From assembly GCA_963971285.1 (NCBI GenBank), contig OZ020254.1:10974001-11038000 (forward strand): DNA of 64,000 bases, in the 5' to 3' direction. This stretch comes from Astropecten irregularis. Lineage: Eukaryota; Echinodermata; Asteroidea; Paxillosida; Astropectinidae. Under the pieces are notes generated by a model. That model did not search any database. It saw nothing but the letters and a program-made list of their open reading frames with translations, and was not told the DNA's origin. Each line of letters opens with the position of its first letter. Within the stretch, counting starts at the first letter, position 1. This document shows, one piece after another, positions 22,765 to 34,000 of this stretch. Both the position numbers and the translations under genes were made by a program.

Positions 22765-23857
22765 TAATAAGCATGCTACATGGGAATATAAAAAAAATAA
22801 TGATTAGTGTTTTGGTGGATGTTGCTGTGGCGGTGGGTAAACACTTAGTTGTTTGTTCCCATATTCGTCAATGATGAGTCACAAACTAGCCTTGACAAAA
22901 ACCTCCTGATCAAAGTAGACAAACAAATGTGTAGGCTTTGGATTGTATGTAGAATCATTTTAAGCTCCAACGAAACAGTAACCGGTCCCTCTTCCGCTAA
23001 GTCAAGGCTTTGTGAGGCTGCTCAGCTTCCTAAAGTCAAGGTTTGAGAGATAACTAGTAAAAAACAAAACAAATAATGGTTGTTTGTTTTGGACCGAAGG
23101 ACAATATCGTGAGAACTGGATGTGTCGTGCCCTCATATTAAAAAATGGCAATGCACTTGATATTACGGCTTAATTGATATTAACTGGAGTAATAAATGAA
23201 TGATGGAAAAGGCTTGGGATGTTTTTGGTTTTGCTTTTCACAATTTCATGCGTCGTTGACCCTTTTCATTTTGTGTCCATTCCTGAACGGTATCACGCTT
23301 GGGCGAACTGAAGGAATTACAACCGAGCGAGGGGGGGGGGGGGGGGATGTTAAAGCGACTTAATTAAATAACTATTGTCAGTCGTTGTTGTTGTTTTTAG
23401 ATTTGTTGTCCCACACGTTTCGCTCATTTCCTGTTTACGGGATGATTGCTTTTGTCTTGGGAAACAAAGGAAATGGAATGTTGTACACGCTTTCAATATT
23501 ATTTTGAAAGTCAAGTGACGGGCTGGTGGAAACTAAAAAAACAATATCTTCAAGCGTTGATATCATTTAATTCATTCATCGATCATTTGCCAACTGATAA
23601 TCAATCGATAATCGATAATCGATTCGTGGATCATCTGCTAACATTGAGTAGGGAAAGAAAGACATAAAGAATTGGTAAACGCCGGAAGGATTCGCATCGA
23701 ATTTGGAAGTATACTGAGGGAACTCGAACGGTATCATGCAAGCAATCCGTTTCTGGCTGAGGTTGACGCATGACGCTCAGTGTTCAAAAGTAGAGAAATA
23801 ATTTGTTGATAATGACGGTAAGGGGCTTCGCTTGAATACACTTAATACTGATTCCAT
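22765..23857. other. Intergenic sequence upstream of EGF-B
   Basis: No gene recognised. A poly-G run is at 23331-23346. The stretch 23770-23870 aligns with 41505-41605, placing it in a duplicated upstream region of EGF-B. Confidence 0.45.
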
Positions 23858-23904
23858 GGGTCTTTCTCAATGCTCGACTCCGGCTCAGGCTCGACTCCGG
23901 CTCA

Positions 23905-23958
<54 letters not shown>

Positions 23959-24478
23959 ATTTTGTGAATCTATTCTAAAATAACAGATATAAAAATAGAG
24001 GCTTTTCGGGCTGCGGTTCGGAAGTAGATTCTCTGGTTTGAAAAAAAACAAAAAAACAGTGCTTCATCTTCAATGGAAACCACAACCTAAAAAATTGCTG
24101 TGTTGCCCTCAGCGACCGACCGTAAAATGCCAAAACTTTGGGTCGGGATTTTTTTCCCTCCGAGTCCTAAAGTATAAAAACTCACCATTTTTGACAGAAA
24201 ATGTAAGATTTAGCAGCAAAAAAGCGTGTCTCCTAAAAACGACTCAAGACCGTTGATTTAAAAGCCCTTGTGACCATACATCCTGTATTTATTCTTAAAT
24301 GTTTGAAAGTCGGCAAAAAAACCCCCCAAAACAAAAAACCAAAAAAATCGACCGACCGACCCAAAATTTTAATTTTTCCACTTGAGGGCAACACAAAAAT
24401 TTGTTTTCGGCCTAATTATTGATGACAAAGACGAAGCCGGAGCCTGAGCCGTAGCCGAGCTTTGAGAAAGGCTCCATA
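23858..24478. mobile_element. MITE, family I, with expanded GGCTCC array and a nested element
   Basis: Left end TTTCTCAATGCTCGACTCCGG and right end GAGCTTTGAGAAAGGCTCC. About ten GGCTCC hexamers lie at 23897-23957. The interior is split by a second element at 24095-24400. Confidence 0.7.
24095..24400. mobile_element. Nested MITE (TIR GTGTTGCCCTCA)
   Basis: TGTGTTGCCCTCAGCGACCG at the left is mirrored by CACTTGAGGGCAACACA at the right, with CGACCGACC words at both sides. It sits inside a family I element, so it inserted later. Confidence 0.65.
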
Positions 24479-24954
24479 ATACCGGTGGTTGTTCTTGCGA
24501 TCTTGCAGTAAACCAATGAGAGAAGCCAGTGCGAGAGCACAATTTAAATATAAACTGCTATACAGAATTACAGATTGCCCTCGGCCAACCTCCAAATGTG
24601 AAATTTCGACATTTTAACCTTCGAGAAACATCCTTCCAGAGTCCAAAATGTCAAGGCCCATCGTACTCTGTATAAGGACGGTATAGCCTACGCTTACATA
24701 GGCCCGGATGCAATATATAGCATTTCCGGACAGCCGGAACTTTGTCCTTATTTGTTGCATTTCTATCTTCTACTAGAAATTATCAGAAGTAATGACGGTT
24801 CCAGATGAGCGATCGAGCGCATAAGTCACGTGGTCCTCGAGTTCCACCAACGTGTTGGATTGTTTAGTGTATGCCGATCTGTAGGAGCGAGAACGTCATT
24901 ATTTAAAGGCTAGCCCATCTATAATACTCTGACCATTCTGTGTTTTTCACCCGC

Positions 24955-24962
24955 TTTATACA
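24955..24962 (+). promoter_or_regulatory. EGF-B TATA-like element
   Basis: TTTATACA about 57 bp before the EGF-B ATG. EGF-D has TATAAAA at a similar distance (52 bp) and both share AGCGTATAC just before the ATG, so this is the likely core promoter. The element is weaker than in C and D. Confidence 0.5.
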
Positions 24963-25013
24963 GGGTTACTTGATTCGTCTCTCAGCTAGCGTATACTGCA
25001 ACATCAGCACACG

Positions 25014-25068
25014 ATGAGGCTGCCGTTGGTTTTAGTGATTGCACTCGCTGCTCTCTGTCAATGTGCAC
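25014..25068 (+). CDS. EGF-B exon 1: signal peptide
   Basis: ATG at 25014; 18 codons plus one base before GTAAGT. The residues form a short basic start and a Leu/Ala/Val core ending in CQCA, a secretion signal. The exon is clearly homologous to 46225-46279 and 63186-63240. Confidence 0.88.
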
Positions 25069-28000
25069 GTAAGTAGATTGTATGTGATTACAGTTGTTTA
25101 TTTTCGCGAAAGATTTTGTGTGATTGCCAGTCTCGCGTGCGAGTAGCTGTCCTCGCTTTGCGAGCTGTCTTCGGTTTGCAAGGTGTCCACGGTTTGCAAG
25201 GCTGACCTAGGATTGAGAGATGTCCTCGGTTTGCAAACTGCACTCGGTTGGCAAGCTGGTCTCAGTTTGCAAACTGTCCTCGGTTTGCAAACTGTCCTCG
25301 GTTTGCAAACAGTCCTCGCTTTGAAAACTGTCCTCAGTTTGCAAACTGTCCTCGGTTTGGAAACTGTCCTCAGTTTGGGAGCTGTCCTTGGTTCGCAAAC
25401 TGCACTCGGTTTGCAAGCTGGTCTCAGTTTGCAAACTGTCCTCGGTTCAAAACTGTCCTCAGTTTGGGAGCTGCCCTCGGTTTGCAAGCTTCCCTGTCTG
25501 CTAGCTGTTCTCGGTTTGCTTATTGTCACCGGTATTGCGAGTTGTCCTCACCTGGTCGGTTTCGGGGAGCTGTCCTCGGTCTGCGAGGTGTCCTCTTTGA
25601 AGTTATGTGCAGACCTTAAGCTGTCAGAAGAAAAGTGAACACAATTTGAGAACATATGGGGGTTTTCTCGACCATCACATGCAAAAGTCACATTGGCATT
25701 CGGATAAATTTGACATTTTCTTAGTGATTTACAGACTGCCCATGCTCACTGGTGGCTCAAATATGTATTCCTGCTTGATGAAATAAATCCATTGGGATGA
25801 TGATCGAGAAGCTAATGGGAGACTTTGGAGACGTTGGCGGCAGCAGACTGATGTCTCTTTTTTGCTATAGTTCTGAGCATGAGCATCAAATTGAAGACCC
25901 AGCTCCAAAGTCTCCCATTGTTTCAGTAATAGGGTGGTATCACCAAATTGTCAGATATCCTCTGATTGTCTGTCTCTGTTTTACAAGCCATAAGTTGCTT
26001 GCGATGTTTCATGAGGATTGCTAGTCCTATATGTTTGTGTGTATGATTTTTTTTTCTGCAGCCCAAGGAAATGACCCATGCCAGTCTAACCCGTGCGGTA
26101 ACGGGGGCTCATGCTATCTTCGCTATGCCACGTCCGGCGACACCTACCTGTGTGTCTGCCCCGACGGATTCCACGGAGCCCAATGCCAACTCACAGGTAA
26201 AATAATGACACCAAAAAAATCAAAATAATTCTGTGTTTTTTTCTTCCTTGCTTCTTCATGGGAGGGGTACATAGGGGGTGACGAAACGGAGACTCGGGCT
26301 CCGGTTTTGTCATCCCTATGTTGAAAAGATAGGTTCAGAAATTTTTCATTGAAGCTGAAGCTCTGCTTTCCTTTTCAAACCAGAGAATCTACTTCCGAAC
26401 CGCAGCCAAAAGTCTCTATTTTGATACCTGTTATTTTATAATGGATTCACGAAATGGAGACGGAGCCTGAGCCTCCGTATCGTACACCTCAATTTTTTTT
26501 CTTGTAGTTCAGCCTTTGCCAAATGCTGTAAATGAACAGATCTGCTTTTTGAGCATACCACATTGAAACAGGACAGGAAAGAAGTCATGTCTACAAAGCT
26601 CTATATAATTGTTGATTCACGTTTTAGTTGTTTTAGTTTGTGTGTGTGTCTTAGTCCTTTATTTATATCTCTGTCTTTAATTTTTTTCAGTGACGGCATG
26701 TGCGCCAGTTGATCCTTGTCAAAATGGAGCCACGTGTATGCTGAGTGCCCAAGACGACCAGCAGAACATATGCATCTGTCCCTCTGGTTTCATCGGGGAC
26801 AATTGTGAAAGCGGTAAGTCAGTTCCACTCAAATCAAATCAATCATGTCAAATCACACTGAAGATGATTTGAAGAGTTCATTTGCAAAAACAGATAACTC
26901 CACTTATGAAAAATTTACTTAATCATGCTTTACATTTGATTATTCATGTAAACAGCGTACATTTGGACATATCAAACTTATTGATTTATTGCAAATTTAA
27001 CAAAATACAAAAATATTGTAAAAAAAATTATAATAATGTATTTGTGTATCCTTCAATAAAAAAATTGAAGCATCCGTGATAATAATGTAATTTTTTTCAA
27101 CAAAGGAGTTATCTGTTTTTGCAAATGAACTCTTCATTTGTAGGCAATCCGTTCCTGGTCGTACAAGGAACATTTCTTGTGGGATACTGGCTAACAATTT
27201 CTTTTGATAGCTTACAGGATGCGCAAATTTTGAAATAACTTTTCGGAAAGTAGTCTAAATCTGAAACTCCGGCTCTCCGGGACCTTTCTCAAAGCTCGTG
27301 CTCCGGCTCCGGCTTCAGCTCCAGCTCCGGCTCCGGCTCCATTTCGTGAATCCATTACTAAATTTACAGGGACCAAAACAGATATTTTTGGCTGCGGTTC
27401 GGAAGTAGATTCTCTGGTTTGAAAAAGAAAACAGAGCTTCAGCTTCAATGGAAAACCGGAACCTATTTTTCAGAATTTGGATTACAGAGACGAAGCTGGA
27501 GCCTGAGCTCTGGAGCCTTGAGAAAGACCCGGCCAGAAATCTTGGAAACAATAGCACAGACTCCCCCGTGACAAAACTGGTGCATTCCTGAGAGTGCCAC
27601 GGTGATAGAGGGCGCACTTTGGGGGCTTGGTGGAAATGCAGCCACAGACATAAATTTTTATTTTTAATTTGCATTTTTTGGGGGGGAGGCGTTATCAGTT
27701 TTCGAGCTGAACATGTAATTTTACTTCTTCTTTTTTTGTAGCGGTAATACCATTGGTGAACGGGTGCAACTCGAACCCGTGTATTAATGACGCAACGTGC
27801 ATGGTTTCAAACACTAATGTTACACTGTTCAAGTGCTTCTGTAAAGAAGGATACATGGGAGGATCGTGTGAGATACAGGGTAAGTTAGCTGCCGGGTGGG
27901 GTGAGGTGGGATGGGATGGGATGGGCTGGGGTGGGATGGGATGGGATGGGGTGGGATGGGATGAGATGGGATGGGATGGGATGGGGGTGGGATGGGGTGG

Positions 28001-31000
28001 GATGGGCTGGGGTGGGATGGGATGGGATCGGATGGGATGGGATGGGGTGGGATGGGATGGGATGGGATGGGATGGGATGGGATGGGATGGGATCGGATGG
28101 GATGGGATGGGGTGGGATGGGATGGGATGGGGTGGGATGGGGTGGGATGGGATGGGATGGGATGGGGGTGGGATGGGGTGGGATGGGCTGGGGTGGGATG
28201 GGATGGGATCGGATGGGATGGGATGGGGTGGGATGGGATGGGATGGGATGGGATGGGATGGGATGGGATGGGATGGGATGGGATGGGATGGGATGGGATG
28301 GGATGGGATGGGACGGGATGGGATGGGATGGGATATAATTCTAGGTGTATGTTAATAATATCAGTCTTCTTTCCCCTTAGATCCCTGTCTCAGCAACCCT
28401 TGTGGCAGCAATCGCCTGTGCCTACCAGGTATTAACGGCTCCTATCAGTGCGTGTGTACTTGTAGCGCTGATGGCTCATGTGGAAGCCAAGGTGAGCCTA
28501 CTACATCACATGTAGACAGTTCCTTAAAGGGTGCATTCGTTTAGCTCCCCTGGGTCAACACCAGTCAACCTCGTCTCCCTTCTCTCGCTTGTTTAGTGCA
28601 GTACAGCACGACCATTCCCAGTAAGGGCTGACCCGTGTTAGCTAAACGAATGCACCCAATTATAATGCTTCAAGTTTGTCCATATTTGCAGTTCGGTGCA
28701 CGTTGTGTTACCTAATACCATGCAGTCTCGCCTGCTCAGAAAACAATCGTCAAATTTTGACCAGGTGCTGAGGTTTGCCAATATGAGGGCGACACAAAAT
28801 TGACCATCGACAAACATTTTATATATTGCGTTTGTAGATGTGGTAGTATAGAGTATCAACTTGATGATACACTTCCAAATAATTATAAAAAGATGATTCT
28901 TTTTGATGTATAGTGTGTTTTTCTTTCCACTTAAAGGTGGCTGTACCAGTTCGCCGTGTCAGAACGGCGGCTCCTGTATCGCTGATGACGGTAGCGATTA
29001 CAGTTGCCAGTGCCGGCCAGAATACACCGGGAACAACTGCGAGAGCTATGTCACGAATCACTGCACTCAGAACCCATGCCTGAACGGGGCCTCGTGCTTA
29101 TCTGCCGGTCAAGGTTTCTGGCTGTGTGCTTGTGCAGCCGGATACTCCGGACCATTGTGCGAGAATGAAAGTAAGTTACCATACACTGAAATTATTTGTT
29201 CGAATTGATTACAGTGTTTGGGAAATGTGGGATTTTCAATGAGCAAGTCAGAAAAAACAAATCCAAATGTGAGATTTTGTTGACCTAGGGTCAATTTCAT
29301 AAAACTGTTAAGCACAACAATTTGTTAAGCATGACATTTCTGTCTTAATAAAAACAGGGTTAACAACCAAATTTCCACGTGTTGTTTATCACATGTGATT
29401 GTTCTATGGCTGTTGTTTGCTGACCATGAATATCAAATAGAATTTTCAATGGTGGTTTGTTTTATTGGGCGAGACATTTTTGTGCTAAGCACATTTTTGT
29501 GCTTAACAGTTTTATGAAATTGGCCCCTGGAGATGCATGCTGGTGAAACCGTAAATGTGCCAGTTGAGATTTGGAATAAAGTCACCAAGAATATTGCCAT
29601 AGAATAACGGGGACAAGCTAAACGGAGAACAGGAATAGCACTTATGCCACCCCGCTCTATCACTTTGGTAAGAAACCAAAACAGAAATGTTCACAGATTT
29701 ACGTATAACTTACAGGGGTATGAATATGGTGTTGGTAGACACATACCGTTAAAAGTTTTCCGCCTGAAATGATGCATTTATCCAGAAATTGGTAAAACAA
29801 TGACCGGAATTCTTTTTGATCTTTTAAAAGATCAAAAATTAAAGAGAAAAGACTTGAGAAATACTTTGGCCGTTTTTCTATGTTTTCTAAAAAAAAAGTG
29901 GGCACGGTATGGGACTGAAATGTTCACACATGACTGTTACTGTATCTTCCTTGATATTTGTGCCCATGAATCTTTATTTCGCTGATGAAAACCAAAGTAT
30001 GATATTACCTTTAAAACAAGATCTTAAGCCTTGAACAGAATTGCACACAGAACACCAGTTTGCACAGCGATAGGTAACCGCCGAACCAAAACAATTCTTA
30101 AAGGTATTTATACAATGTACATGATTGGTAAAGGTCACAGAGCAGCTTTCACACTTCGGTCCAATATGCGCATGAAAATGCTAACACTTTGAAAGTTTGA
30201 GCTCAATCAGACATCTGAATCGCGAAAGAATAGCGAAAAACCGACTCAATACGGGTTGGCCAATCACAATGCGCGGAATTAAGTTTGTCGACAAATTGGG
30301 CAACTCATGGTGGCGCACTATAGTAAAACGCCCGTATTAATGAACGGTTTTAACCTTACCCTATTTCGGACGTAAGTATTTGTTTCTACCAGCACCAGCT
30401 TCATGCGCTGAAAGTTATACGTAAATCTGTGAACATTTCTGTTTGGGTATGTTACCAATCCTGTACTGTACCAGTTTAAACTACAAACCTAAAGTCAATG
30501 TGTTGTTCCCAGATACTTGTTTGAATCGATATGGCGACTTTATTTCTATCCGATAGTTGCTGCCTGTAGCAGTTCGCCGTGTCAAAATGGCGGCTCCTGT
30601 ATCGTCGACGGAAGCGGTTACCGATGCCAGTGCCCGTCAGGATTTAACGGTACCAACTGCGAGAGTACTTCGGGTGGCTGCGGTCCAGATCGATGCCTCA
30701 ACGGGGCCACGTGTTTCGATTTCGGCCAAGTTTTCTGCATTTGCGCAACAGGGTACTCTGGCGTCAGGTGCGAGATTTCAAGTAAGTAACTCTCACTGTA
30801 TTCTGGAAGAGGCGAATAGCTTAAAATAATTTACAGCAGGGTTTATACTGGAAATGAAAATATAGTTGGTGAGTTGGTGTTGCATTAAAAAGCACAGAGC
30901 TCCAGTATATACAGCGAAGGATACAGCCTTAGCAAAACGTCTTAAACCAAATTATTACACGCCAGTGGATTAAAACCAAAATGAAAGGTTTACTGTAATC

Positions 31001-34000
31001 AAATTTGGGAAAGGGGTGAAAGTGCATAACAATTATTGCTTAAAGGTTACAGATTTACGTATAACTTACAGGGTATAAAGATGGTGGGGGTAGAAACATA
31101 CCATTAAAATTTGTCCGCCTGAAATGGTGTATTTATCCAGAAATTAGTAAAACAACGACCGAAAATCTTTTTGATCTTTTAAAAGATCAAAATAAAAGAG
31201 AAAAGACTTAAGAAATACTGTGGCTGTTTTCCACTGTTTTCTCAAAAAGTGGGCAACGTATGGGACTGATTTTTTTTTTACAGATGACTGGTACGGTATC
31301 TGTCTTGGTATTTTTGCCCATGAATCTGTATTTCTTTGATAAAAACCAAAGTATGATACTTCCTTTAATGGAGAAGGAAAAAATGTTTGAAACTAAAGCG
31401 GTGACTTTTCTTTATCCTGATAGATGATGCCTGTAGCAGTTCACCGTGTCAAAATGGCGGTAGCTGTACTGTCGACGGTAGCGAGTACCAATGTCAGTGC
31501 CAGACGGGATACACTGGTAGCAACTGCGAGAATAGTCCATGCAGCCAGATCCAATGCCTCAACGGGGGCACGTGTCTTCCTTATGGCCAAGGTATCTGCG
31601 TCTGTACAAACGGGTACACCGGTAACAGGTGCCAGAATGCAAGTAAGTTACACTCACCATACCGTCTAGAAGAGGCGATTGACCTAAATTGACAACAAGA
31701 TTTTACTTGAAACGAAAACATAGCTGGCGATTCATCCAAGTTATAATACATGATTGGTAAAGGTCACAGAAAAGCACTCACACTTTGTCTAACGCAACAT
31801 GTGCATCACATTACACACCTGTGAAAATGTGAGCTCAATCGGACATCAGAGTCACTTGAAAATAGTGAAAACCTCACTCAAAAGAATGGTTTTATCTTTC
31901 CTCGAGGTCAAAATTGTTTTCGGTCTATGTTTCACTAATTGTCTCGATAAACACACCATTTCAGGCGGAATTATTTTAACGGATAGTTTCTACCAGCACC
32001 ATCTTCATATCCTGAAAGTTGTACTTAAATCTGTGAACATTTATGTTGAATGGGTATATTACCAATTCTGTACTGTACCTTAAAACGGCACAGAACTGTT
32101 TGTATACAGCGAAGAATAATCCAAAATTCTTTGATTAAATGCGTCGTTTGTAAATACCTATTCGAATAAAATAAAACAAAACAAAACAAAGAAGAACATG
32201 CATTGTTTGAATTAATTTCGGGCATCAGTGACCAAAGGAAATTCTTAATCACAGAATTATTAACAAAAATGGAGTTTCTCAATAACTGCTGATGCGACCA
32301 GCAGATGCTGGTTATTAACTGCAAACGTGTCAGTTGAGAATTGCAATTTTAAAATAGGGCGTTTACGAAACGGAGGCTCAGGCTCAGGCTCCGTCTCCGT
32401 CTCAGGCTCCGGCTCCATTTCATGAATCCATTCTGCAATACACGGGTTTACACTTCGAAAGGTGCGCATACGTGGAAGTGCCTCGTTTTGAAGTTGCGAT
32501 CAAAATCTAAGATGGTCGCCAAGGTGTAAACCCGTGTATAACGGGTACCAAAATAGAGGCTTTTTGGCTGCGGTTCAGAAGTAGATTTTCTGGTTTGAAA
32601 AAGGGAAACAGAGTTTCAGCTTCAATGCAATACCACAACCTATATTTTCAGCACATGGATGTCAGTGCTGGCGCCTGAGCTTATGCCCGAGTCTCCGTTT
32701 CGTAAGCGCACATAGGCCTAGTTGGTGAGTTGGTTTTGCATTAAAAAGCACAGAAGTTCAGTTCGTGTCAGTATACAGCGAATGATACCGCAGCCTTACC
32801 AAAATATCTAAAAGTATTACACGTGGCGTTTGTCGATGCCAGTGGAGAAGAAATGGAGAAGAAAAAATGTTTGAACTATGGGTTGATTTGGCTGGCAGCT
32901 AAGGGCGCCCATGAACGCCTGCAACTCGATCACGTTGTATAGCCGCATCCTTTGCAATTTTGCACCCCAGCAGCCAGTAAGGATGATTAGCCTTCCCAAA
33001 TCGTTATTATTATTAAAGCGTTGACTTTTCTTTATCCTGATAGATGGAATCTGTAGCAGTTCACCGTGTCAAAATGGCGGTAGCTGTACTGTCGACGGTA
33101 GCGAGTACCAATGTCAGTGCCAGACGGGATACACTGGTAGCAACTGCGAGAATAGTCCATGCAGCCAGATCCAATGCCTCAACGGGGGCACGTGTCTTCC
33201 TTATGGCCAAGGTATCTGCGCCTGTACAAACGGGTACACCGGTAACAGGTGCCAGGATGCAAGTAAGTTACACTCACCATACCGTCTAGAAGAGGCTATT
33301 GACCTAAATTGACAACATGCAGGATTTTACTTGAAACGAAAACATAGCTGGCGATTCATCCAAGTTATAATACAAGTCATGATTGGTGAAGGTCACAGAA
33401 AAGCACTCACACTTTGTCAAAATTTGAGTTCAATCGGACATCCGAGTCACTTGAAAACTCACAAGAATGGTTTTGATCTTACCCCGAGATCAAAACTGTT
33501 TTCGATCTTTGTTTTACAAATTTCTGGATAAATACACCATTTCAGGCGGAAATATTCTAACGATATGTTTCTACCACCACCATCTTCATACCCTGAGAGT
33601 TAAACGTAAATCTGCGAACATGTCTCAGTGTTTGGGTATGTTACCAATCATGTACTGTACCTTAAAACCGCACAGAACTCCAGTTTGTGTACAGCAAATT
33701 TGTAGATACCCGTTTTCGAAATAAAATATACCAAAACAAAGGAGAACATGTTTGAATTAATTTTTAATTCAATTTCTTTTCTCTGAAAGTTATCTGTAGC
33801 AGTAATTCCCCTTGTCAAAATGGCGGCTCCTGTGTCGGAGACGGTAGTGGCGGATACCAATGCGATTGTGTATCTGGGTACTTTGGACTACGGTGCCAGA
33901 GTGCAAGTAAGTGACCATAATACTCTGTATTACCTGCTGAAATGACACTTTGAAGAGTGTTTAGAGGGAATGTGGGATTTCATATCAGTGACCAAAGGAA

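Noticed and set aside
25098-25638. Long overlapping open frames on both strands in EGF-B intron 1
   Set aside because: They follow from an 18-bp repeat whose period is a multiple of three. There is no domain and no splice signal joining them, and the exon 1 donor upstream is strong.
27893-28334. Interstitial telomere repeat
   Set aside because: The unit is TGGGA, not the TTAGGG expected for most animals, and it sits in an intron.
27753-28435. Frames of 145-200 codons of repeating Gly-Trp-Asp type
   Set aside because: Products of the (TGGGA)n array reading through the EGF-B exon 4 donor; a GTAAGT splice site ends the real exon at 27879.
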